Positions 8,341 through 17,722 are shown, numbered from the stretch's first letter. The stretch: 64,000 nucleotides of DNA from Mycobacterium sp. 852014-50255_SCH5639931 (GCF_001665605.1 NZ_LZSV01000017.1:310001-374000); one strand, 5' to 3'. Notes: a model not told the origin generated them from the letters alone. Translations and numbers: made by a program.

Positions 8341-9038
8341 ACGCGCGAGGGCTGCGCCGCTACGTCGACGACCTGTTGCGGGGCCGGCGGCCCAGGCCGT
8401 TCGCTCCCGACGACTTCGAGGCGGCGCAGCTGCGCACGGCGATCGAATTGCGCGCGGCCGGGCGCCGGGGCGAGGCCCCGCGCCCGGAATTCCTCGACGA
8501 GCTGCATGGTCGCCTCGCCGAGCAGATGTCCGACGCGCGACCCCAAGCGGCGCTGAAGCACAGCAGCACCCGCCGCCAGGTCATCGTCGGCACGTCGGCA
8601 GCGGCGGCCGCCGCGGTCACCGCGGTGTCCATCGACCGAGCCGTTATCGCCGGCCACCCCGGCGGGGTTCCCGCCGCCGACAACGCGCCGCTCACGCCCA
8701 ACGCCGGGACATGGCAGCGGGTGGCAGCCAGTTCGCAGGTACCCGACGGGGTCATGCATCCGTTCGACCTGGGTTCGGTGAGCGGATTCGTCCGCCGCGT
8801 CGACGGTAAGCCGCAGGCCGTCTCCGGGGTATGCACCCACCAAGGGTGCCGGCTGTGGTTCGACGCGCCCGACGACACACTGCGCTGCCCCTGCCACTCG
8901 ACGTCGTTCTCGCCCACCGGGCAGGTGCTCACCCACCAACTGCCGATCGCCCCGAAGCCGTTGCCGGCGTTGCTGGTTCGTGAGATCGACGGCGTCATCG
9001 AGGTGTTCGCGCCCGCGCGTCCCGACCAGCCCGCCTGA
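8337..9038 (+). CDS. Membrane-anchored Rieske [2Fe-2S] protein, possible anti-sigma factor
   Basis: The 233-residue protein has three parts. Residues 1-75 are soluble, charged and helical, on the predicted cytoplasmic side. Residues 79-105 form a single hydrophobic segment after STRRQVIV, which also resembles a Tat motif. Residues 125-230 form a Rieske domain with cluster ligands Cys166, His168, Cys184 and His187, plus Cys171 and Cys186 placed to form the disulfide of high-potential, bc1-type Rieske proteins. Cotranslation with an ECF sigma factor and the cytosolic domain-membrane-exported domain layout are those of an anti-sigma factor. A redox-sensing anti-sigma role is inference; a plain electron-transfer protein is the alternative. 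Confidence 0.8.
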   Translation: MNARGLRRYVDDLLRGRRPRPFAPDDFEAAQLRTAIELRAAGRRGEAPRPEFLDELHGRLAEQMSDARPQAALKHSSTRRQVIVGTSAAAAAAVTAVSIDRAVIAGHPGGVPAADNAPLTPNAGTWQRVAASSQVPDGVMHPFDLGSVSGFVRRVDGKPQAVSGVCTHQGCRLWFDAPDDTLRCPCHSTSFSPTGQVLTHQLPIAPKPLPALLVREIDGVIEVFAPARPDQPA

Positions 9039-9040
9039 GT

Positions 9041-9062
9041 GGTGTAACCCGCCGCCCTATTC
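9041..9062 (+). promoter_or_regulatory. Second copy of the sigma-gene motif, before the cupredoxin gene
   Basis: GGTGTAACCCG (9041-9051), 6 bases, then TATTC (9058-9062), immediately after the Rieske stop and 6 bases before ATG 9069. It is identical in both blocks and spacing to 7752-7773. There is no ribosome-binding site between the motif and the ATG, so a transcript starting here would have little or no leader. Confidence 0.55.
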
Positions 9063-9068
9063 CTGGGC

Positions 9069-9455
9069 ATGATGCTTCGAAAACATTCGGCGGTCGCCGT
9101 GGCCGCCGCAGTCCTCCTGGCGGGTTGCTCGGCCTCGCGGCCCGCCACCGGCTCCGGCACCAGCATGTCCATGGGCTCGGTGACCCCACCGGCGGCGCCG
9201 GTCAGCGGCAACCAGGTCAACATCGACGGGTTCGCGTTCGCGCCGGCCACGCTGACCGTCCCCGTGGGCACCACCGTCACGTGGACCAACCGCGACGAAG
9301 AACCGCATACGGTGGCCGCATCCGACGGTTCGTTCCACTCACCCGGGATGGGGACGGGGGCCACTTTCACCCACACCTTCTCCGACGCCGGAACTTTCGA
9401 CTACGTCTGTTCCATTCACCCGATGATGCACGGGAGCGTGGTGGTAACGCGATGA
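9069..9455 (+). CDS. Cupredoxin (plastocyanin-like blue-copper) lipoprotein
   Basis: The 128-residue protein has a lipoprotein signal with lipobox LAGC (Cys20). A Ser/Gly/Met-rich linker (about 21-45) is followed by a cupredoxin fold. Type-1 copper ligands are visible: His80 in EPHTV, Cys114, His117 and Met119 or Met120 in the CSIHPMM motif. It is expected outside the membrane as a small one-electron carrier. Its neighbours make an exported Rieske protein a plausible partner. The gene follows the second copy of the sigma-associated motif and shares ATGA with the phosphoesterase gene. ATG 9072 is an alternative start. Confidence 0.85.
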   Translation: MMLRKHSAVAVAAAVLLAGCSASRPATGSGTSMSMGSVTPPAAPVSGNQVNIDGFAFAPATLTVPVGTTVTWTNRDEEPHTVAASDGSFHSPGMGTGATFTHTFSDAGTFDYVCSIHPMMHGSVVVTR

Positions 9456-10372
9456 ACCCGAACATGAGTCGTCGCCAGCTGATGCGACACACGGCGTGGT
9501 TCGGAGCGGCGGTGGGCTTCGCCGTGGTTGGCGGCGAAGTGATTTCGCATGTAGCGGGTACCGCGGCGGCAGAGCACGCGCACGCCCGGCCCACCCTGCG
9601 GTTCGCCCAGATCAGCGACAGCCACATCGGTTTCACCGGGGCGCCCAACCCGGACGTCGCCGGCACGTTCGGCCATGCGATCGATCAGGTCAACAATCTC
9701 GGCTACACGCCGGATTTCGTCGTGCACACCGGCGACCTGACGCACCTGTCCAGCCCCGAGCAGTTCGACCAGGTGAAGCAGATGATGACTGCCCTGAAGG
9801 CGCCGCATGTGTTCACCGTGCCCGGGGAGCACGACTCGGTCGACGACGCGGGCCAGAAGTATCGAAGCGCCTTCGGTGCGGGATCCGTCGGCGACGGCTG
9901 GTACAGCTTCGACACCGCAGGCGTGCACGTGATCGCACTGGTCAACACGCTGAACCTGCACAAGCTCGGACATTTGGGGGCCGACCAGTTGGAGTTCGTC
10001 GAGAAGGACGTCGCGCGGCTGTCGAGCGATACCCCCATCATCGTGTTCAGCCACATCCCGTTGTTCGCGATGTACCCCAACTGGGGCTGGGGCACCGACG
10101 ACGCGGCCCAGGCGCTGAGCTACCTGCGCCGGTTCTCGTCGGTCACCTGCCTCAATGGGCATGTGCACCAATTGTTTTCCAAGACGGAAGGCAACGTGAC
10201 GTTCTACAGCGGGACGACGACCGCGTACCCGCTGCCGCGGCCGGGTGACGGGCCGGCGCCCAAGCCGGTCACCCTGCCCGCCGGCAAGCTCCGCGACGCC
10301 CTCGGCATCCGCGAGGTCAGTTACACCCGGGGCGAGGCCGCCCTGGCGTTGAAAGAGCAGGCGCTGCAATGA
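9452..10372 (+). CDS. Tat-exported metallophosphoesterase
   Basis: The 306-residue protein starts at ATG 9452, which overlaps the cupredoxin stop. The N-terminus has a twin-arginine signal (SRRQLMRHTAW plus a hydrophobic stretch to about residue 40), so it should be exported folded. Calcineurin-like motifs follow in order: DSHIG (about 57), GDLTH (about 92), GEHD (about 120, in place of the usual GNHD), SHIP (near 200) and GHVHQ (near 237). These bind two metals. The Asn-to-Glu change in GNHD affects a metal/phosphate ligand position and may alter the metal or activity. The substrate is unknown. Operon placement links it to the exported redox proteins. Confidence 0.82.
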   Translation: MNPNMSRRQLMRHTAWFGAAVGFAVVGGEVISHVAGTAAAEHAHARPTLRFAQISDSHIGFTGAPNPDVAGTFGHAIDQVNNLGYTPDFVVHTGDLTHLSSPEQFDQVKQMMTALKAPHVFTVPGEHDSVDDAGQKYRSAFGAGSVGDGWYSFDTAGVHVIALVNTLNLHKLGHLGADQLEFVEKDVARLSSDTPIIVFSHIPLFAMYPNWGWGTDDAAQALSYLRRFSSVTCLNGHVHQLFSKTEGNVTFYSGTTTAYPLPRPGDGPAPKPVTLPAGKLRDALGIREVSYTRGEAALALKEQALQ

Positions 10373-10779
10373 CTCTTCTGCTTCGCATCGGGCTGGCCGC
10401 GTCACTGGCGGTCAGCGCCGCCAGCCACGCCTACCTCTATGTGCACGGCTACCGACACATCCCGGATATCGGCGCCGCCTTCCTGGTTCAGGCCAGTGCG
10501 TCGTTCGCCATAGCCCTGCTGATCCTCCTGGGCGGTCCCGGCTGGCTCCGCTGGGCCGGCGCGGCCGTGGCGGGCGGCTCGCTGATCGCGTTCGGCCTAT
10601 CGAGAACGATTGGGGTCATGGGCTTCTCGGAGCAGGGCTGGCAGCCCGCACCCCATGCCGCGATCAGTGTGACCGCGGAGGTGTTGACGGTGCTGCTGTG
10701 GGCGGGGGATCTGGCGACTGCGCGGGGTCGGGGAGTTCGCCAACTTCAGCAAGCTCGCGAACAGGCCACTTCCGCTTGA
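10369..10779 (+). CDS. Small four-helix membrane protein
   Basis: The 136-residue protein has about four hydrophobic helices: residues 4-22, 36-56, 60-80 and 98-115. The length and helix pattern resemble small DoxX-like membrane proteins, but no diagnostic motif is visible. It shares ATGA with the phosphoesterase and is the last gene of the sigma-Rieske-cupredoxin operon. Its 3' end overlaps the end of the decayed acyltransferase copy on the other strand. Function is not recognised; it may anchor or assemble the exported redox proteins. Confidence 0.7.
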   Translation: MTLLLRIGLAASLAVSAASHAYLYVHGYRHIPDIGAAFLVQASASFAIALLILLGGPGWLRWAGAAVAGGSLIAFGLSRTIGVMGFSEQGWQPAPHAAISVTAEVLTVLLWAGDLATARGRGVRQLQQAREQATSA

Positions 10780-11346
10780 GGCGCGACCTCAGATTCTGCG
10801 CGGGCTTTTCGATCAGGAACCGGCGGTTGGCGAGCCCCGCCACGCCGATGGCGGCTACGGCGAAGTAGCAGCCCAGCTCGAACATCAGCGTCACAGCGAA
10901 CTGTTCCAGGTCCGCGGAAAGGGGACCCCGTTTGGAGTTCCGCCGACATCGACCTTGAGCGTCGCCACCGCGCTGTTCATCAGGACGTACTCGATCGGCG
11001 CGGTGGACAAAAGAAGTTTCATGGCGGAGCCGCCGTGTATCGCAACTCCAATCGGGGCGATGACGAATTCGGTGACGACGACGCAGACATAAAAAGCGGG
11101 AGGATTCGTAGAGTGCGACGAGATAGTCACGGAGATGCGGGTGAAGCCAACTCGCGGTGATCAGGAAACCTGAGAGGGCAAAGAACCCGTCGATTCCCCC
11201 GCAGCCGCGGAAGCTTCTGATCGTCGGAGACGACAACTGGTAGCCCACGAGGGTGAAGAAGTGGCCAAAGATGACCGAAGTCGCGAGGACCAACCGCCAT
11301 GCGTTCAGCGCATTTTCTCGCGGATCGACACCTGCCCGAGTTTCAC
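10664..11346 (-). pseudogene. Decayed tandem copy of acyltransferase-3 (OafA/YrhL-like)
   Basis: This is a degraded paralog of the intact gene at 11428-12588. The start region matches base for base in part (GTG at 11346 for ATG), but after codon 6 one base is missing: CAGGTGTCGATCCG against CAGGTATTCGATCCG. The frame then stops within eight codons. Downstream, recognisable pieces appear in different frames: NALNAWRLVLAT and GGIDGFFALSGFLITASWL, then FYVCVVVTEFVIAPIGVAI, then LGCYFAVAAIGVAGLANRRF. This last piece joins directly to LIEKPAQNLRSRLKRK, so about 135 residues of the middle are deleted. The 3' end is hard to place because it runs into the opposite-strand gene ending at 10779. Confidence 0.85.
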
Positions 11347-11427
11347 ACGCCTCCGCTCGTCGTTGTCCCCGAGCTGTCGGCCGACATCTCATGCCAGGCC
11401 GTCGATGGCCGGTGAATGATTCCGCGA

Positions 11428-12588
11428 CTAGGCGGTATCCGGCGCCTCTCGAGCCGACTGGTCAGCGACAGGTTCGCCCACGATGGCCTCCCCATCGCCC
11501 TCCGCTCCATCCGGGGCGGGCGGCTTTCGTTTGAAGCGATGCTTGAGAGATCTCGCCGGCTTCTCGACAAGAAACCAGCTCGCCGCGGCGAGGGGCAAGG
11601 TGGCCGCCGCCACAACGAGGGTGAACACCATAGAGGGCAAGCTGAGAAGTCCGCTGACGGCGAGCAGCTGCTGAGTGGGGTACGCGTATATGTAAGTGCC
11701 GTAGGACAGATCGGTACGCAGCCTCAAGCGTTTGTTGTGGATCAAAGAGCCCGAGACGATGACGGCATACGCCAGCGGGAGGGCGGCGACGACCCGGTAG
11801 TCGGGTAGCGAACCGGCCGCCAGGACGATGGCGACGCTCAAAGCGACGAGCCACCATCGGGCGGGGATCACGTCTCGCCACTGATACAAGAGCGCTCCGG
11901 CCGCGAACATGATCGCGGAGCGACAAGCCAGGAACATCAGGGCGGTGCGCGGATCACCGCCCCCGGATTGGGTCAGTACCTCGGGAAAGGTGATGGGTGG
12001 CAGCAATGCCGCCCCGACCGTTGCCAGTGCCAATATCGCGGGGGACACCCAACGGTTGTGGGCAAGGCCGACTATCCCGATACCAGCAACGACTAGGTAG
12101 CACATGATTTCCCAAATGAGGGACCACAGCGAACCGTTCCACATCCCCGCATTGGGAATGCCGCGCGGCGTGCCACCGATATCGAATTTGACCAGCGCCA
12201 CGGCGCTGTTCTTCAGAACGTATTCCAGCGGCGCGCCTGATGATATGAGTTTGGTGGGCGACCCGCCTTGAATCGCCACGCTTATCGGAGCTATCACGAA
12301 CGCGGTCACCAGCAGGCAAACGTAAAAGCCGGGCAGGATGCGAAGAGCTCGAGCGGCGAGATAGTCGCGTATCCGCGGGTTGCTCAGCCAACTCGCAGTG
12401 ATCAGGAATCCGGAGATCGCAAAGAACCCGTCCACCCCTATGCAAAGAAGAAGCTGCAGCACCGCCCTGGCCGACGGGAGGTGACTCCTGACCGACAATG
12501 TGTGCCAGAAGATCACTTCCGCGGCCAGCGCCAAGCGCCACGCATTGAGTGCGTTATTCCGCGGATCGAATACCTGCCCGAGTTTCAT
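11428..12588 (-). CDS. Acyltransferase-3 family membrane protein (OafA/YrhL-like)
   Basis: The 386-residue integral membrane protein has about ten hydrophobic segments. The N-terminus (LNAWRLALAAEVIFWHTL) carries the early membrane helix with the His that family members need for acyl transfer. VDGFFAISGFLITASWL is the second conserved helix and WNGSLWSLIWEIMCYL is another family motif. It ends in a basic, acidic-tailed cytoplasmic region. Such enzymes O-acylate sugars on cell-surface glycans or glycolipids. The rmlCB genes are nearby, so a rhamnose-containing acceptor is conceivable but unproven. A broken copy lies just downstream, showing a past tandem duplication. Confidence 0.85.
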   Translation of the reverse strand: MKLGQVFDPRNNALNAWRLALAAEVIFWHTLSVRSHLPSARAVLQLLLCIGVDGFFAISGFLITASWLSNPRIRDYLAARALRILPGFYVCLLVTAFVIAPISVAIQGGSPTKLISSGAPLEYVLKNSAVALVKFDIGGTPRGIPNAGMWNGSLWSLIWEIMCYLVVAGIGIVGLAHNRWVSPAILALATVGAALLPPITFPEVLTQSGGGDPRTALMFLACRSAIMFAAGALLYQWRDVIPARWWLVALSVAIVLAAGSLPDYRVVAALPLAYAVIVSGSLIHNKRLRLRTDLSYGTYIYAYPTQQLLAVSGLLSLPSMVFTLVVAAATLPLAAASWFLVEKPARSLKHRFKRKPPAPDGAEGDGEAIVGEPVADQSAREAPDTA

Positions 12589-12832
12589 CCGCCTCCCCAG
12601 TCGTCCGCGTAGGGCGCTGCGGGTGTCGTCGAATCGTCACAGATCGCCAAAGCGGGCGAATTCACGCTACCTGAGGGATTTCTCGGTGGCAAAACAGCCG
12701 CTGCCTTATATCTGGTGAGGCATAACGCCGCTCGCCGTCACTTGTGCAAACGCGATCAGCACACGCCGCCATAAAACTCCTCCCACGACTCCGTGACTGG
12801 GTCGCCCCGCAACGCCACTGTGTTCGCGCGGC

Positions 12833-13441
12833 TTACCCGTCGCGCTTGCCGTTGATGAACCGCTGCGTCTCCTCCCATGACGGCAGCAGGCCCGAGGCGC
12901 GGACCTCTTCGAAGCTGGGGGCCGCCGCATCGCGTTCGGACAAGCTTGGGGCGGCGCCGTTGACCAGCGGCCAGTCGATTGCCAATGTCGGATCAGTCGG
13001 ACAAATGGTGTGCTCGCGCTGTGGGTTGTACTCGGCCGAACACAGATACATGACCGTCGAATTGTCCTGGAGCGCAAGGAAGCCGTGCGCCAAGCCCTCC
13101 GAAATGTAAATCGTCTTGTGGTTCAGGTCGTCGAGCAGAACCGAATCCCACTGGCCGAATGTGGGTGAGCCCACGCGGATGTCGACCACCACATCGAATA
13201 CCGAGCCGGACACGCACGTCACGTACTTGGCCTGGCTCGGCGGAACCTGGGCGAAGTGCAGGCCGCGTAGTACGCCGGCCGACGACACCGAACAGTTGGC
13301 CTGCCGCACGTCCAGGCGGTGACCGGCGAAGCCGGTGAAGTCGTGGTCGGTGAGCCACTCGAAGAGCAGGCCTCGAGAGTCACCATGAAGCGCAGGGGTG
13401 ATCTCCCAGGTTCCGGGGATATCGAGTTCGCGAACTTTCAT
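12833..13441 (-). CDS. rmlC: dTDP-4-dehydrorhamnose 3,5-epimerase
   Basis: The 202-residue cytosolic enzyme has the length I recall for M. tuberculosis RmlC (Rv3465). It epimerises C3 and C5 of dTDP-4-keto-6-deoxyglucose on the way to dTDP-L-rhamnose, the donor for the rhamnose linker between peptidoglycan and arabinogalactan. Family features are GVLRGLHFA with the catalytic His, KYVTCVSGSVFDVVVDIR, and LAHGFLAL. ATG 13441 is used (MKVREL); an in-frame ATG four codons earlier is possible. It begins one base after the rmlB stop, so the two are cotranscribed. Confidence 0.95.
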   Translation of the reverse strand: MKVRELDIPGTWEITPALHGDSRGLLFEWLTDHDFTGFAGHRLDVRQANCSVSSAGVLRGLHFAQVPPSQAKYVTCVSGSVFDVVVDIRVGSPTFGQWDSVLLDDLNHKTIYISEGLAHGFLALQDNSTVMYLCSAEYNPQREHTICPTDPTLAIDWPLVNGAAPSLSERDAAAPSFEEVRASGLLPSWEETQRFINGKRDG

Positions 13442-13442
13442 C

Positions 13443-14447
<1,005 letters not shown>

Positions 14448-14464
14448 CTAACCGAGCGCGTCGG

Positions 14465-15331
14465 TCAGCTTGCGCCAGTCAGCCCCAGCGGCCCGGCCAA
14501 TTCGCTCAGCACGCGAATCACCTCGTCGTCGCCGGCCGCGTCGAGCACTTGGACCGCCACGTGGTCGGCGCCGGCGTCGATGTGTTCGTTGAGGCGTTGC
14601 GCAATGGCCTCGACGGTGCCGTACGCCACCACCGCGTCGATGAGCTTGTCGCTGCCCGGCTTGCGGACATCGGCCTCGCTGAAGCCTGTGCGCAGCCAGT
14701 TGTTCACATAGTTACTCAGGTCGAGGTAGAAGTCGGCATACCTGCGGCCGACGGCGCGGGCTTCGTCCGCGTCGGTGGTGAGCACCACCTTGTGTTCGGG
14801 CGCGAGGAACACGGAGTTCCCGATCAGTTCGCGCGCCTTGGCCGTGTGTTCCGGGGTAGTCAGGTATGGGTGCGCACCGGCGCTGCGCTGCGCGGCCAGC
14901 CGCAGCACGCGCGGCCCGAGCGCCGCGAGCACCCGGCGGCTGGTGGGCACCACCGCCGCGTCGAGCTCGTCGAGGTAGGAGGCCAGTGCGTCGTACGGCT
15001 TGACGTACTCCTTGGTGTGCTCGGGGTGTCCCACCCCGACTCCGAGCAAAAACCTTCCGGGATGGGCGTTTTCGATGCGCTTGAAGGACTCGGCGACGGC
15101 CGGCGCCGGCGCGGTCCAGATGTTGACGATCCCGGTGGCCAGTTGCAGCGACGTCGTCCGCTCCAGGGCCGGTTCCACCCACGACAGCTCGGCATCCGGT
15201 GAACCGCCGATCCAGGCGGCGCCGTAACCCAGCGACTCGATCCGCGCCGCCAGTTCGGGGGTGATGGAGCGGGTGGGCAGCCACACGCCGAACCGGCCCA
15301 GGTCGGGTTTGAGTGCTACTGGCTCGGTCAT
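14465..15331 (-). CDS. F420-dependent luciferase-like oxidoreductase (Rv3463-like), copy 1
   Basis: The 288-residue protein has the luciferase-like TIM-barrel fold. Features include GYGAAWIGGSPDAELSWVEPAL at the N-terminus, TGIVNIWTAPAP, PGRFLLGVGVGHPE, and the C-terminal DAVVAYGTVEAIAQRLNEH segment. Mycobacterial members of this family usually use coenzyme F420, but the cofactor cannot be proven from sequence. It sits just upstream of rmlB on the same strand, as Rv3463 does beside rmlB in M. tuberculosis. A close paralog begins 25 bases upstream, so this is a tandem pair. Confidence 0.85.
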   Translation of the reverse strand: MTEPVALKPDLGRFGVWLPTRSITPELAARIESLGYGAAWIGGSPDAELSWVEPALERTTSLQLATGIVNIWTAPAPAVAESFKRIENAHPGRFLLGVGVGHPEHTKEYVKPYDALASYLDELDAAVVPTSRRVLAALGPRVLRLAAQRSAGAHPYLTTPEHTAKARELIGNSVFLAPEHKVVLTTDADEARAVGRRYADFYLDLSNYVNNWLRTGFSEADVRKPGSDKLIDAVVAYGTVEAIAQRLNEHIDAGADHVAVQVLDAAGDDEVIRVLSELAGPLGLTGAS

Positions 15332-15356
15332 CTACGTCCCCCTCGTGCGTCGTCTG

Positions 15357-16199
15357 CTAGCTCAGGCCGAGCGGCCCGGCCAATTCGGCCAGAGCCGGAA
15401 CCAGGTTTTCATCCTTCGTCAGGACCTGCACGGGCACGTGGTCGGCGCCAGCATCGAGGTGCTCTTTCAGCCGGGCCGCGATCGCGTCGGGCGTGCCGTA
15501 GGCCACCACCGCGTCGACCAGGCGGTCGCTGCCCGGCTTGGTGACCTCCTCGTCGGTGAAACCGAGCCGCTTCCAGCTGTTGCGGTAGTTGGCGAGCTGG
15601 AAATAGATGTCGAGCGCCCTGCGGCCTACCGCACGGGCCTTCTCTGGGTCGGTGGTCAGCACCGCCTTGTGTTCGGGCGCCAGGAACGCCGACGGGCCGA
15701 TCAACTGGCGCGCCTGAGCGGTGTGCTCGGGCGTGGTGAGGTACGGGTGCGCCCCGGCGGCGCGCTCGGCCGACAGCTTGAGGACGCGCGGGCCCAGGGC
15801 GGCCACCACCCGGCGGTTGGCGGGCACCCCGTAGTCGTCCAGCTGCTGCAGGTACTCGGCGAGCGCGTCGTAGGGCTTGCGGTACTCGGTGTGCGCCTCG
15901 GGATGGCCGACCCCGATGCCCAGCAGGAAGCGGCCGGGGTAGGCCTTGTCGATGCGGTGGAACGACTCCGCCACCGGCTTGGCCGCCGCCGTCCAGATGT
16001 TGACGATGCCGGTGGCCACCTGCAGGGTGGTCGTCGCTTCGAGGATGGGCTCCACCCAGGCCAGCTCGGCCGGCGGCGAACCGCCCACCCACACGGCCCC
16101 GTAGCCCAGGGATTCGATGTCTTTGGCTTGTTGTGGCGTCACGCCGCGTCCGAACGATCCGAACCGGCCGAGGTTGGGCTTGCTCGCTGCATCGGTCAT
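15357..16199 (-). CDS. F420-dependent luciferase-like oxidoreductase, copy 2
   Basis: This 280-residue paralog of the neighbouring gene shares most of its length with it, for example ESLGYGAVWVGGSPPAELAWVEP, TGIVNIWTA, PGRFLLGIGVGHPE, AGAHPYLTTPEHTA and VDAVVAYGT. The second copy differs near the N-terminus (FGSFGRGVT in place of FGVWLPTRS), which lies close to the cofactor pocket, so specificity may differ. ATG 16199 is the only good start. It lies between copy 1 and the histidine kinase gene and may be transcribed with both. Confidence 0.85.
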   Translation of the reverse strand: MTDAASKPNLGRFGSFGRGVTPQQAKDIESLGYGAVWVGGSPPAELAWVEPILEATTTLQVATGIVNIWTAAAKPVAESFHRIDKAYPGRFLLGIGVGHPEAHTEYRKPYDALAEYLQQLDDYGVPANRRVVAALGPRVLKLSAERAAGAHPYLTTPEHTAQARQLIGPSAFLAPEHKAVLTTDPEKARAVGRRALDIYFQLANYRNSWKRLGFTDEEVTKPGSDRLVDAVVAYGTPDAIAARLKEHLDAGADHVPVQVLTKDENLVPALAELAGPLGLS

Positions 16200-16228
16200 G
16201 GTTGTTCCCAACCGGGGGCGTGGTGCGG

Positions 16229-17722
16229 CTATTCCGGAAGGTCTACCTCCACGGGCGGCGGCGTCTCGAGCGGCAGCAGCACGATGAACCGGGTATCGCC
16301 GGGCGTCGATTCCACGCGCAGATCCCCGCGATGCTTCTTGACGACGATGTTGAAGGCCAGATCCAGCCCCAGGCCGGTGCCCTCGCCGAACGGTTTGGTG
16401 GTGAAGAACGGCTCGAAGATGTGCTCGCGCACGTCCTCGGGCACCCCGGGCCCGGTGTCGCAGATCTCGACGCGGGCCATGTTCTCGCCCTCCCGGCAGG
16501 TGCGGATGGTCAGCGTGCCGCCGGTGTCGCGCATTGCGGCGATTGCGTTGTCGATGATGTTGGTCCACACCTGATTGAGATCGCCTGGGTAACAAGGGAT
16601 TTCGGGAAGCGATTGGTCGAAGTCCTTGGCCACGGTGATCACGGGGTGCTTGCCGGCCTCCTTGCTCGCGTCCTTGGTCAACCGGTCGGCGAACATCACC
16701 AGCGTGCTGCGCAGCAACTCGTGCACATTGGCCACCTGGAACGGGGCCCGATCAAGCTGCGAGTACTGCTTGGCGTCGGCGACCAACGCCGAAATCCGTT
16801 TGCTCGCTTCCAAAACCTGGTTCATCAGCAGCTCGCTCTCGATGGTGTAGTTGATCCACCGGATCGCCTCCTCCAACGAGGTCGACGCGAGTTCCTCACT
16901 GACCGTGGAAATCCGCTCCAGCCAGTCGGTGTCGATGCCGCCTTCGACGAAGGTCGGCGCGATGTCCCACCCGCCCTCGACGCCGTGGTCTTCCAGCCAG
17001 TCGCCGACGGCGTCCTCGCGGTCGGCGGTTTCCATGGCGCTCAGGTGCTCCGACGCCGACTTGGCGACCTGCTCGGCCACCTCCTGCTGCAGGTGGACCA
17101 GCGCGCTGAGCGCCTCGGGACTGACCGTGCCGTCGGCGAGCATCGCCAGCTTGCCCCGCATGCCGGCGACCCGGCCGCGCAGGTCGGCCGCCGCACGGGC
17201 GATGGCCGCCGCGGGGTTGTTCAGCTGATGCGTCAGCCCGGCCGATAACCGGCCCAGCGCCAGCAGCTTCTCCCGGTTGTCGATGATCCGGCGGGTCCGG
17301 TCGGTGCCGACGGCGATGCCGTCGAGCAGGTGGACCGCCATCGGGAACTGGTCCTTCATGAACCGGGCGAACACCGGCGCGTCCATCACGAAGAACCGCG
17401 ACGGCTTGGTCACGTGCACCGAGGCGTCGTAGCTCTTCTGCTTCCCGCCGGTGAACGCCCGCCACGCTCCGCAATACACGCCGCGCTGCGAGGTGCGGTT
17501 GGTTTCGATGTCCTGGCCGCCGGAGAGCTTGGACATCATCAGCTCGCCCTCGATGAGGACGTAGAAGCAGGTCGCCGGCTCGCCCTCGACGCAGATCGGG
17601 CCCGGTTCGTAGTTCTCGATGTGCCCGTTGGCGCACAACACCGCCAGCTGCTCGTCGGTGAGCGCCTCGAACAGGAACAGGCTGCGCAGCTCGTCGGGCT
17701 CGCACGGCGTCTTGGCGGTCAC
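16229..17722 (-). CDS. Histidine kinase with N-terminal cNMP-binding-like domain
   Basis: The 497-residue soluble protein starts at GTG 17722, overlapping the stop of the receiver-flavoprotein gene (GTGA). Residues about 12-130 resemble a cyclic-nucleotide-binding beta barrel (EGEPATCFYVLIEGELMMSKL), but the phosphate-binding cassette is not recognisable, so ligand binding is doubtful. The H-box is LSAGLTHQLNNPAAA near residue 165, a HisKA-like variant in which His is followed by QLNNP. The ATPase domain has NQVWTNIIDNAIAAM (N box), DTGPGVP (G1) and FFTTKPFGEGTGLGL (F/G2). No membrane segment is present. With its upstream partner it forms a likely two-component system. Confidence 0.87.
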   Translation of the reverse strand: MTAKTPCEPDELRSLFLFEALTDEQLAVLCANGHIENYEPGPICVEGEPATCFYVLIEGELMMSKLSGGQDIETNRTSQRGVYCGAWRAFTGGKQKSYDASVHVTKPSRFFVMDAPVFARFMKDQFPMAVHLLDGIAVGTDRTRRIIDNREKLLALGRLSAGLTHQLNNPAAAIARAAADLRGRVAGMRGKLAMLADGTVSPEALSALVHLQQEVAEQVAKSASEHLSAMETADREDAVGDWLEDHGVEGGWDIAPTFVEGGIDTDWLERISTVSEELASTSLEEAIRWINYTIESELLMNQVLEASKRISALVADAKQYSQLDRAPFQVANVHELLRSTLVMFADRLTKDASKEAGKHPVITVAKDFDQSLPEIPCYPGDLNQVWTNIIDNAIAAMRDTGGTLTIRTCREGENMARVEICDTGPGVPEDVREHIFEPFFTTKPFGEGTGLGLDLAFNIVVKKHRGDLRVESTPGDTRFIVLLPLETPPPVEVDLPE

